NCBI GenBank assembly: GCA_024698505.1
Contig: JAILRE010000018.1
Span: 1 to 64,000 of the forward strand
Reading direction: 5' to 3'
Origin: Clostridiales bacterium
Lineage (GTDB): Bacteria; Bacillota; Clostridia; Christensenellales; CAG-138
Length of the DNA: 64,000 bases
In this document: piece after piece, positions 51,212 through 58,542 of the stretch
Layout: the number at the start of each line of letters is the position of its first letter
Position numbering within the stretch: position 1 is the stretch's first letter
The notes under the pieces: generated by a model
What the model was told of the DNA's origin: nothing
Database searches by the model: none
Seen by the model: only the letters and a program-made list of their open reading frames with translations
Translations under genes and position numbers: made by a program

Positions 51212-52576
51212 ATGAAGATCGACGTACTCGTTTATGAAATAGGTTCGACCACAACGCTTGTCAACGCCTTTAACGGGATAGACACCGAATCCCCCCGTTT
51301 TATAGGCCAGGGACAGGCGCCGACTTCCGTTTTGGAAGGCGACGTAAGGATCGGGCTTAAAGCCGCTATCGACGATCTTGCGCGTAATCTCGGCGTTGAC
51401 GGCATCGAATACTGCATAGCGTTCGCCACTTCAAGCGCGGCCGGCGGCCTTCGTATGACCGTCCACGGCCTCGTTTACGATATGACCGTCAAGGCGGCGA
51501 GAGCCGCCGCATTGGGCGCTGGCGCGATCATCAAGCACGCGACCGCAGGGATCATGTCCGATTACGATATCGAGGACGTGAAGGCCATCAATCCCAACCT
51601 TATCCTGCTTGCGGGCGGGACCGATTACGGCGAGCGTGAGACGGCCATCGAGAACGCAAAAAAAATCGCGAACAGCGGCCTGAAGGCTCCCGTCATTTAC
51701 GGCGGCAATATCCAGAATCATCACTTAATCAAGGCAATTTTCGAGGGAACGGGCATCCCCCTTTACATAACCGAAAACGTATATCCCAAACTCGATCTTC
51801 TCAATATCGAGCCCGCGAGGAAGATCATACACAAGGTCTTTGAGGAGCATATCGTCAAGGCCGCGGGAATGGAGCACGTGCGCGATATGGTCGCCGGCAA
51901 CATCATCCCCACTCCAGGCGCGGTCATGGAGGCTGCGCAGCTCCTCTATAACGAGATTGGCGATCTTGCCGTTATCGATATCGGCGGCGCTACGACGGAC
52001 GTCCACTCCGTCACCGCCGGAAGCGACGAGATAGCTACCATTCAGACCGTCCCCGAGCCCTTCGCAAAGCGCACGGTCGAGGGTGATCTCGGCATGTTCG
52101 TCAACGCGCATAACGTCATAGACATGATCGGCAAGGAAAAGCTCGAAAAGGAGCTTGGCCTCGATATAGACGCAGTTATGGAGAACTATAAGCCTATCCC
52201 GGAGTCTCCCGAGCAATTCAAGCTCACGCAAAGGCTCTGCCTTGCGGCGGGCATCACTTCGGTACAGAGGCACGCAGGCGCGCTTCGTTACATCTACACC
52301 CCAAGAGGCCGTCAGACGATAGCCGAGGGCAAGGATCTTACGAAGCTCAAATACCTCGTCGCAACGGGCGGCGCTCTTACGAGGCTCCCCGAAAGGCAGT
52401 CCATCATGCGGAAGATCGCCGACATCAACGACAACGGCATGATGCTCTATCCGAAGCCCACAGTACTCAAGCTTCTCTACGATAACGACTACATAATGGC
52501 TTCGCTCGGCGTTTTGAGCAAACAGTACCCCGAAGCCGCGCTCAGGCTTATGAAGCGGAGCCTCGGCATCGAGTAA
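51212..52576 (+). CDS. GlmL/MutL-type ASKHA ATPase, probable OraSE reactivating factor
   Basis: This 454-aa protein of the actin/Hsp70/hexokinase ATPase fold, glutamate-mutase L family, has phosphate-1 motif 'YEIGSTTTLVNAF' at the N-terminus, phosphate-2 motif 'VIDIGGATTDVHSV' at about residue 252, and the adenosine-type motif 'VATGGALTRLP' at about 388. Homologues sit beside B12 carbon-skeleton mutases and aminomutases and are thought to exchange damaged cobalamin. Its place directly after oraE supports that role. No strong SD is seen, and the hairpin upstream may modulate expression. Confidence 0.88.
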   Translation: MKIDVLVYEIGSTTTLVNAFNGIDTESPRFIGQGQAPTSVLEGDVRIGLKAAIDDLARNLGVDGIEYCIAFATSSAAGGLRMTVHGLVYDMTVKAARAAALGAGAIIKHATAGIMSDYDIEDVKAINPNLILLAGGTDYGERETAIENAKKIANSGLKAPVIYGGNIQNHHLIKAIFEGTGIPLYITENVYPKLDLLNIEPARKIIHKVFEEHIVKAAGMEHVRDMVAGNIIPTPGAVMEAAQLLYNEIGDLAVIDIGGATTDVHSVTAGSDEIATIQTVPEPFAKRTVEGDLGMFVNAHNVIDMIGKEKLEKELGLDIDAVMENYKPIPESPEQFKLTQRLCLAAGITSVQRHAGALRYIYTPRGRQTIAEGKDLTKLKYLVATGGALTRLPERQSIMRKIADINDNGMMLYPKPTVLKLLYDNDYIMASLGVLSKQYPEAALRLMKRSLGIE

Positions 52577-52585
52577 GGAGGAAAT

Positions 52586-53659
52586 ATGTACCCCCGAATA
52601 AGCATCGATCTTAATAAACTCAAGCATAATCTTGATTTCCTCGTTTCGCTCTGCCACGAACAGGGCATCAAAGCAGCTATCGTTGCGAAGGTCTTCTGCG
52701 CCGACGAAAGGATCGTAGAGGTCATCGATTCGAGCGAAGCCGACATGATCGCCGATTCGAGGACTCAGAACCTTGAAGGCATGAAGACGGAAAAACCCCG
52801 CCTGCTCCTAAGGATAGGCATGCAGAGCGAGGCCGAAAAAATCGTTTCATGCGCGGATATCTCCATGCAGAGCGAGCTTGATACCATACTTCTGCTGAAC
52901 GAAGCCGCAAGGAATAAGGGTATTGTTCACAAGATCGTCCTCATGATCGATATGGGCGACCTTCGCGAGGGCGTTTTCTGTAAGGATACAGATCTAATTC
53001 TTAAGACTGCGAGAGCCATCCACGAGGCCGATTCGCTTGAGCTTTACGGAATAGGCGTCAATCTCACCTGCTATGGCGGGATACTTCCCGATGAGAACAA
53101 TCTGGGCGGACTCGTCGGGATCGCCGAATGGCTGAGGAATGAGCTCGGCGAAGAGATCCCCTTGATCTCGGGCGGAAATTCCTCCACGATGGGAATGCTC
53201 ATCTCGCATGAAGTGCCGAAGGGTATAAACCATCTGAGACTGGGCGAGTCGTTCGTGCTCGGAAACGATACGGCGACGGGTACTCCCGTCGATGGTCTGC
53301 ACACGGATTGCTTCGTGCTTGAAGCCGAAATAGTCGAGCTCAAGCTCAAGCCCTCCAAGCCCATCGGCAGATCCGGGCCCAACGCGTTCGGCGAATACCT
53401 CGAATACCCCGACCGCGGGATCATGAAGCGCGCGATACTCGGTATCGGCAGGCAGGACGTATCCGTAGACGGGCTTACCCCCATAGATCCCACTATTGAG
53501 ATCATAGGCGCAAGCTCGGATCATTTGATAATCAATCTGACGGGCTGCGATACCGATTACAAGGTCGGCGATATCGTAAGGTTCATTCCGGATTACGGCG
53601 CGCTCCTCCACCTCTTTACAAGCAAATATGTCGATAGAAGCTATATCGACCTGAAATAA
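52586..53659 (+). CDS. orr: Ornithine racemase (PLP, alanine racemase fold)
   Basis: This 357-aa fold-III PLP enzyme interconverts L- and D-ornithine, supplying the D isomer needed by OraSE. The PLP lysine is Lys35 in 'AAIVAKVFCAD'. Other family features are 'IDMGDLREGVF', 'GIGVNLTCYGG', 'LISGGNSSTMGML' and 'INHLRLGESFVLGNDT'. The SD 'aaggagg' is strong. It lies ten bases after the reactivase gene, as in the C. sticklandii cluster. Confidence 0.92.
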   Translation: MYPRISIDLNKLKHNLDFLVSLCHEQGIKAAIVAKVFCADERIVEVIDSSEADMIADSRTQNLEGMKTEKPRLLLRIGMQSEAEKIVSCADISMQSELDTILLLNEAARNKGIVHKIVLMIDMGDLREGVFCKDTDLILKTARAIHEADSLELYGIGVNLTCYGGILPDENNLGGLVGIAEWLRNELGEEIPLISGGNSSTMGMLISHEVPKGINHLRLGESFVLGNDTATGTPVDGLHTDCFVLEAEIVELKLKPSKPIGRSGPNAFGEYLEYPDRGIMKRAILGIGRQDVSVDGLTPIDPTIEIIGASSDHLIINLTGCDTDYKVGDIVRFIPDYGALLHLFTSKYVDRSYIDLK

Positions 53660-53672
53660 GAAAGGCATCAAA

Positions 53673-54836
53673 ATGTTCGTTCACAACGTTACTTTCCAAA
53701 ACAATCTCCGCTACCGCACCTGGGCCGAGATAGATCTTGCGGCCATGAAATCGAATCTCGAGTACGCGAAACGCATGTCCGGCAAGCCCGTCATCTGCGT
53801 CATTAAGGGCGATGCGTACGGTCACGGCGCGGTCGAATGCGGCAAATACCTGCAGGAAAACGGCGCGGATATGTTCGCCGTCGCCTGTATCGAGGAAGCG
53901 CTCGAGCTTCGCGAGAACGGCATTACGATCCCCATTCTTATTCTCGGCTATACTCCCGCGCTTTTCGTAAAGGAGCTTTCCTATTATGATCTCGAGCAGA
54001 CGGTCGTTGACGTCAGCCATGCAGACGAGCTCAACAAAGCCGCCGAGGAAGCGCACGTCAGGATAAAGGTGCATATCAAGATCGATACCGGCATGGGCAG
54101 GATAGGTCTTTACGCTCACGGCCATATCGGCGGCCGCAAGGTGATTGAGAAGGCCATTGACGACGCGGAGCATATCTACAACCTCCCCCACCTCAACGCG
54201 GTAGGCCTCTATTCCCATTTCGCCGTTGCCGATATGCCCGAGGAGGAGGCTTATACCGAAGCGCAGTACAAAAATTACTGCGACGTGAGGAACGGTCTTT
54301 TGGCGAGGGGCATCAATATCGAGAAATGCCATATCTCCAACTCAGCCGCTATAATGGATCATCCCGAGGTGCACTTCGATTACGTCCGCGAAGGTATCAT
54401 CCTCTACGGCATGTACCCCAACAGCAAGCCCCAGGAGGGCGAATTGAAGCCCGTTATGACGCTTAAATCCCGCGTCGCGCTCGTTCGCGATATCCCCGCG
54501 GGTTCCACTATAAGCTACGGCCGCCTTTTCAAGGCCGAGCATGATATGAAGGTCGCCGTTATCTCCATCGGCTACGCCGACGGCTTCCCCCGCAGGTTGA
54601 CCAACCAGGCGATAATGACCATCAACGGCAAGCGTTATCACCAGATAGGCCGCGTCTGCATGGATATGTGCATGTGCGACGTAACTGGCTCCGACGTAAA
54701 GCGCGGCGACGAGGTCATCATATTCGGCAAGGGCGGCATTTCCGCTGAGGAAGTCTCCGTAATGGTCAACACCATCAACTACGAGGTCACCTGCGATATC
54801 TCCAGGCGCGCGCATACGTTCTATCTTAACCGCTGA
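53673..54836 (+). CDS. alr: Alanine racemase
   Basis: This 387-aa PLP enzyme has the PLP lysine Lys45 in 'VIKGDAYGHGAVECG', 'HIKIDTGMGRIGL' (about residue 135), 'SNSAAI', the second catalytic Tyr in 'TISYGRLF' and 'CMDMCMCDV'. The N-terminal 'RTWAEIDLAAMKSNL' is diagnostic. It follows orr by 14 nt, so two racemases lie in tandem. Because OrtAB is described as releasing D-alanine, this enzyme may feed the alanine back to L-alanine metabolism or to peptidoglycan (inference). Confidence 0.95.
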   Translation: MFVHNVTFQNNLRYRTWAEIDLAAMKSNLEYAKRMSGKPVICVIKGDAYGHGAVECGKYLQENGADMFAVACIEEALELRENGITIPILILGYTPALFVKELSYYDLEQTVVDVSHADELNKAAEEAHVRIKVHIKIDTGMGRIGLYAHGHIGGRKVIEKAIDDAEHIYNLPHLNAVGLYSHFAVADMPEEEAYTEAQYKNYCDVRNGLLARGINIEKCHISNSAAIMDHPEVHFDYVREGIILYGMYPNSKPQEGELKPVMTLKSRVALVRDIPAGSTISYGRLFKAEHDMKVAVISIGYADGFPRRLTNQAIMTINGKRYHQIGRVCMDMCMCDVTGSDVKRGDEVIIFGKGGISAEEVSVMVNTINYEVTCDISRRAHTFYLNR

Positions 54837-54838
54837 AA

Positions 54839-55426
54839 ATGGCCGTACTCAGATTCGAATGGGATTCCCTTTATAATGAGCTGAAGGACTGCACGAAATG
54901 CAGGCTTTGTGAAAGGCGCACCAATATCGTCATCGCGGACGGCGACCCGCACGCTTCCATCATGTTTATTGGCGAAGGCCCGGGCCGCGAGGAGGATGAA
55001 AGCGGCGTTCCATTCGTAGGGGCTGCGGGCAGGCTTTTCAACGAGCTGCTTGAAGAGGCCGGCCTTGACCGCAGGAAGGTCTATATCTGCAACATCGTCA
55101 AGTGCAGACCGCCTCAGAACAGGGATCCCTATCCGGACGAGGCCGAGGCATGCCTCCCCTATCTCAGGGCGCAGGTAGCACTCGTAAGGCCGAAGGTAAT
55201 CGTCTGCCTTGGAAGGATAGCCGCGAAATACGTCTACGACAGAGACATTCAGATCTCCAAGCAGCGCGGCGCAGTAAAAAAGGCCGGGGCATTCTACATA
55301 ATCCCGACCTATCATCCTGCGGCGCTCCTCCGAAAGGAAGAGCTTACGAACGACCTCGTGTTCGATCTCTGCACCGCCAAGAAATTAGCGGACAGGATCG
55401 AGAAGGGCGAAGAGATCGAACTGTGA
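54839..55426 (+). CDS. Family 4 uracil-DNA glycosylase (4Fe-4S)
   Basis: This 195-aa repair glycosylase removes uracil from DNA. The iron-sulfur ligands are in 'CTKCRLCERR' (residues 18-21) and 'CRPPQNRDPYPDEAEAC' (about 86-102). Motif 1 is 'FIGEGPGREEDESGVPFVG', and motif 2 is 'TYHPAALLR'. The ATG is only two bases after the alr stop and lacks an SD, so coupling is likely. Its function is unrelated to ornithine catabolism. It ends at a strong terminator. Confidence 0.94.
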   Translation: MAVLRFEWDSLYNELKDCTKCRLCERRTNIVIADGDPHASIMFIGEGPGREEDESGVPFVGAAGRLFNELLEEAGLDRRKVYICNIVKCRPPQNRDPYPDEAEACLPYLRAQVALVRPKVIVCLGRIAAKYVYDRDIQISKQRGAVKKAGAFYIIPTYHPAALLRKEELTNDLVFDLCTAKKLADRIEKGEEIEL

Positions 55427-55430
55427 ACCG

Positions 55431-55460
55431 AAAGAGCGGCATATATATGCCGCTCTTTTT
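55431..55460. terminator. Terminator of the ornithine operon
   Basis: The long perfect palindrome aaagagcggcatat/atatgccgctcttt is followed by T-run. It also serves the convergent methyltransferase gene. Confidence 0.9.
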
Positions 55461-56122
55461 TATGCCTTGACTACAGCGTACATGATCGAATCGAATTCGT
55501 TTTCGATGGAAGTAACCCCTTTTTCAAGAAGCTCAAGGCCCGCTTCCGTTATTTCTTTTTCGAGAGTTTTGAACGAAACGACACGGCAGGTCGTTGCGGG
55601 GACCATAAGCTTTTTCCCGTCATGCATTCGTTCGCGGAGTTCGAAAGCCTCGTTGGGATCGGTAGAAAACTCGTCTTCACCGTTGCCCATGGACATTATG
55701 AGCGCGATACCGCCTATATTCAGATGATCGCGTATGAATGAATAAAAGCTATTTCTGTCATCATCGTCGACGAGCATATGCAGCACCGCGACCGCGTAAA
55801 TGAAATCGAAGCTTTCGTCAAGCTTCCCGTTGACGCAGTCGAGCTCGAAGAAAGAATCCGCGAATTCGGGGAATCGTCTTTGGCAGTATTTCACGGCCGC
55901 GGGCGATACGTCGGAAGCACGGACGGAATACCCATTCCGTAAAAGCGCGGCCGCGTCGCGCCCCTCGCCGCAGCCGATCTCAAGTATACCGGTCTCTTTT
56001 GCGATCCCGTACTTTTGCATGACGGCGGGAATAAGGCCGGTCTCATTATCGGAAAACCAGCTGAGACCTTCCCTGTGCACCGTCTTATAGCGTTCCTCGT
56101 ATGCTTCGTAGTATCTTTTCAT
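55460..56122 (-). CDS. Class I SAM-dependent methyltransferase
   Basis: This 220-aa soluble methyltransferase has motif I 'ILEIGCGEGRDAAALL' (about residue 46), motif II 'VRASDVSPAAVKYC' and motif IV 'FDFIYAVAVLHML'. It resembles Methyltransf_25/TehB-type small-molecule methyltransferases. There is no clear SD. It begins 58 nt after the lpdA stop on the same strand, with a hairpin between, so it may be a read-through partner. The substrate is unknown. Confidence 0.88.
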   Translation of the reverse strand: MKRYYEAYEERYKTVHREGLSWFSDNETGLIPAVMQKYGIAKETGILEIGCGEGRDAAALLRNGYSVRASDVSPAAVKYCQRRFPEFADSFFELDCVNGKLDESFDFIYAVAVLHMLVDDDDRNSFYSFIRDHLNIGGIALIMSMGNGEDEFSTDPNEAFELRERMHDGKKLMVPATTCRVVSFKTLEKEITEAGLELLEKGVTSIENEFDSIMYAVVKA

Positions 56123-56135
56123 AAATCAATTAATT

Positions 56136-56160
56136 CGGCCCGCAGAAGAATTGCGGGCCG
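56136..56160 (-). terminator. Hairpin between lpdA and the methyltransferase gene
   Basis: The stem cggcccgc/gcgggccg lies just after lpdA. On the minus strand only AT-rich sequence without a clear T-run follows, so it is a weak or partial terminator. Confidence 0.5.
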
Positions 56161-56180
56161 ACGATAAGATTGCTTTCAGA

Positions 56181-57584
56181 TTACTTTCTCTTGGGCAGCG
56201 CGTGGCAGCAGAGTCCCTCCCAATCGTGCGCGGCTTCCATAACGGATTCGCTGATCGTGGGATGAGCGTGTATGGTATCCGCGACGTCCTTGACGGAACC
56301 GCCGAGCTTGATAACAGCCGCGAGCTCCGCGATCATGTCGGTCGCTCTGGGGCACATGAGCTGAGCGCCTATGAGCTTGCCTTCCATATCGGAGATGAGC
56401 TTTACAAGGCCCAGATTCTCGCCCATTACCATGGCGCGGCCGTTGCCCGCTACGTTGAAAGTGCCGAGCTTGTACTCGATTCCCATTGCCTTCGCCTTTT
56501 CCTCGGAAAGGCCGACGAACGCTATCTCGGGGCTCGTATAGATGCAGGAGGGAACAACGCTGTAATCCATGATCTCGTCATGCCCTGCGGCGTTGGCGGC
56601 TGCGATAAGGCCCTGCGCGGATGCAACGTGAGCGAGCTGGATCTTGCCCGTGATATCGCCTATGGCGTAGATGTTTTCTATATTCGTCCTGCAGCGATCG
56701 TCTATGACAATGAAGTTCCTGTTGAATTCCACGCCGATCTCCTCAAGGCCGAGGCCGCGGGTCTCCGCTTTACGGCCGACGGAAACGACGCAGCATGCGC
56801 CGGAAGCTGTCTTTTCGGCGCCGTTGAGCTCGTAAGTGACGGTTACGGTATCGCCGCCTTCGATTTTGGTGACCTTAGCGTTGTTGATGACTGCGACCTT
56901 TTTCTTTTTGAGGACGCGTAGCGCCGTCCTGACAACGTCGGGATCTACGCCGGGAAGTATCGACGGCATCATCTCAATGACGGTGACGGGCCTGCCGAGC
57001 GTGGCGAAGAGCGTTGCGAATTCGATGCCTATTACGCCGCCGCCGATTATGACGAAGCTCTCGGGCAGTTCGGTCATGGAAAGTATGTCGTCGGAAGTGA
57101 CGACGTTCTGCCCGTTGATACCCTCGATGGGAGGACGCGCGGGAGAAGAACCGGTGGCGAGTATCAGCTTGTCGTACGAGAAGCTTGCCTCTTCCCCGTC
57201 CTTCAGAGCAACGGTCATATGATGATTGTCGGTCAGTCGGCCGAAACCGTTGATGACCTTGACGCCGTGCGCCTTTTCGAGACCGCCTATGCCGGAAACG
57301 AGCTTATCCACGGTTGCGGTTTTGAACGCGGCCATTTTTTCATAATCAAAGGCTACGTCCGCGGCGTTTATGCCGAATGCGGCGGCGTTTTCGGTCTGCT
57401 CGAATACTTCAGCGCAATGGAGCAGGGCCTTCGTGGGGATGCATCCCCTGTTGAGGCAGGTGCCTCCGAGCTCGCGCGCTTCAACGAGGGCGACCTTTTT
57501 ACCGAGCTGAGCGCCTCTTATTGCGGCAACGTATCCGCCGGGGCCTCCGCCCAAAACAGCAATATCATAATCAAACTGGCACAT
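56181..57584 (-). CDS. lpdA: Dihydrolipoyl dehydrogenase
   Basis: This 467-aa FAD disulfide oxidoreductase has 'VLGGGPGGYVAAIRGAQLG' for FAD, the redox disulfide 'GGTCLNRGCIPTKALL' (about residues 40-55), the NAD-binding 'VIIGGGVIGIEFATLFATLG', 'IYAIGDI' and the C-terminal catalytic 'HAHPTISESV'. It is the E3 of 2-oxoacid dehydrogenases or of the glycine cleavage system. No partner subunits are adjacent, so it is a stand-alone gene. The SD 'cggaggt' precedes the ATG. Confidence 0.96.
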   Translation of the reverse strand: MCQFDYDIAVLGGGPGGYVAAIRGAQLGKKVALVEARELGGTCLNRGCIPTKALLHCAEVFEQTENAAAFGINAADVAFDYEKMAAFKTATVDKLVSGIGGLEKAHGVKVINGFGRLTDNHHMTVALKDGEEASFSYDKLILATGSSPARPPIEGINGQNVVTSDDILSMTELPESFVIIGGGVIGIEFATLFATLGRPVTVIEMMPSILPGVDPDVVRTALRVLKKKKVAVINNAKVTKIEGGDTVTVTYELNGAEKTASGACCVVSVGRKAETRGLGLEEIGVEFNRNFIVIDDRCRTNIENIYAIGDITGKIQLAHVASAQGLIAAANAAGHDEIMDYSVVPSCIYTSPEIAFVGLSEEKAKAMGIEYKLGTFNVAGNGRAMVMGENLGLVKLISDMEGKLIGAQLMCPRATDMIAELAAVIKLGGSVKDVADTIHAHPTISESVMEAAHDWEGLCCHALPKRK

Positions 57585-57684
57585 ATTATACCTCCGTTTT
57601 TGCTAAAACAAGGATACCACAAACCCGCTCGTTTTTCAACCGCTTTAATGAATTATTACAGCCTTGATCAGGCGTTCCGCCTTC

Positions 57685-57712
57685 TTGACATTTCCGCCAA
57701 AGGATATATAAT
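57685..57712 (+). promoter_or_regulatory. SigA promoter of the sirtuin gene
   Basis: TTGACA (57685-57690), 16 nt, TATAAT (57707-57712), 30 nt upstream of the ATG at 57742. Confidence 0.82.
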
Positions 57713-57741
57713 TGAAATATAAATCTACGGGAGGCGATACT

Positions 57742-58473
57742 ATGTCCGGTATAGAAGAACTGAAGAAAATGATAGAAGAAAGCAAACGGATCGTCTTTTT
57801 GGGAGGCGCGGGCGTCTCCACCGAAAGCGGCATACCCGATTTCAGAAGCGAGAACGGCATTTTCAAAGCGATTCGCGATTTCGGTTATCCTCCCGAAACG
57901 CTGCTTTCCCGTTCCTTCTTCGACAGGCATCCGGACGTGTTCTTCAAGTATTACCGCACTCTGCTCATGAGCGGCGACGCGAAGCCGAACAAGGCGCATT
58001 ATTCGCTCGCAAAGCTTGAGAGAGACGGCAAGCTCACCGCGATAGCGACGCAGAATATCGACGGTCTGCATCAGATGGCCGGCAGCAAAAACGTTTACGA
58101 GCTCCACGGCTCAATAAAGCGCAATTACTGCATGCGCTGTCACAAATTCTATGACGACGAGTTTATAGCAAATTGCGAAGGCGTGCCGCACTGCGAATGC
58201 GGCGGGATCGTAAAACCCGACGTCGTTCTGTACGAAGAAGGTTTGGATACGGATACGCTGATGAACGCGGTAAAGCATATCTCGCGCGCCGATATGATGA
58301 TCGTCGGCGGCACGTCGCTGCAGGTCTACCCCGCCGCCGGTCTTATCGACTATTATCGCGGCAGCAAACTTGTTTTGATCAACAAATCGAGCACGCCTTA
58401 CGACAGCTACGCAGACCTGGTAATAAACGATTCCATAGGCAAGGTGCTTGAAGAAGCCGTTGGCATTGATTGA
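57742..58473 (+). CDS. cobB: NAD-dependent protein deacylase, Sir2 family
   Basis: This 243-aa sirtuin removes acyl groups from protein lysines using NAD+. Motifs are 'GGAGVSTESGIPDFRS' (NAD binding), 'TQNIDGLHQMAG' and the catalytic 'ELHGS'. Zn ligands appear as 'CMRCHKF...CECGG', and 'VGTSLQVYPAAG' appears here as 'GGTSLQVYPAAG'. I chose the ATG at 57742 with SD 'gggaggc'; the track start at 57712 is in the promoter. It is monocistronic and ends at a terminator. Confidence 0.95.
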   Translation: MSGIEELKKMIEESKRIVFLGGAGVSTESGIPDFRSENGIFKAIRDFGYPPETLLSRSFFDRHPDVFFKYYRTLLMSGDAKPNKAHYSLAKLERDGKLTAIATQNIDGLHQMAGSKNVYELHGSIKRNYCMRCHKFYDDEFIANCEGVPHCECGGIVKPDVVLYEEGLDTDTLMNAVKHISRADMMIVGGTSLQVYPAAGLIDYYRGSKLVLINKSSTPYDSYADLVINDSIGKVLEEAVGID

Positions 58474-58490
58474 AAGATCCATTGAATTGA

Positions 58491-58526
58491 AAAACGCCTG
58501 CGCCGGGGGGATGGCGCGGGCGTTTT
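58491..58526. terminator. Bidirectional terminator
   Basis: The stem aaaacgcc.tgcgcc / ggcgc.gggcgtttt with a G-rich loop lies between the convergent sirtuin and ABC permease genes. A and T tracts flank both sides. Confidence 0.78.
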
Positions 58527-58542
58527 CTTGTATCTATGGGAC

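Noticed and set aside
48813-51254. 813-aa minus-strand ORF opposite oraE
   Set aside because: Antisense shadow of a recognised enzyme; no RBS, no domain, and it spans several real gene borders.
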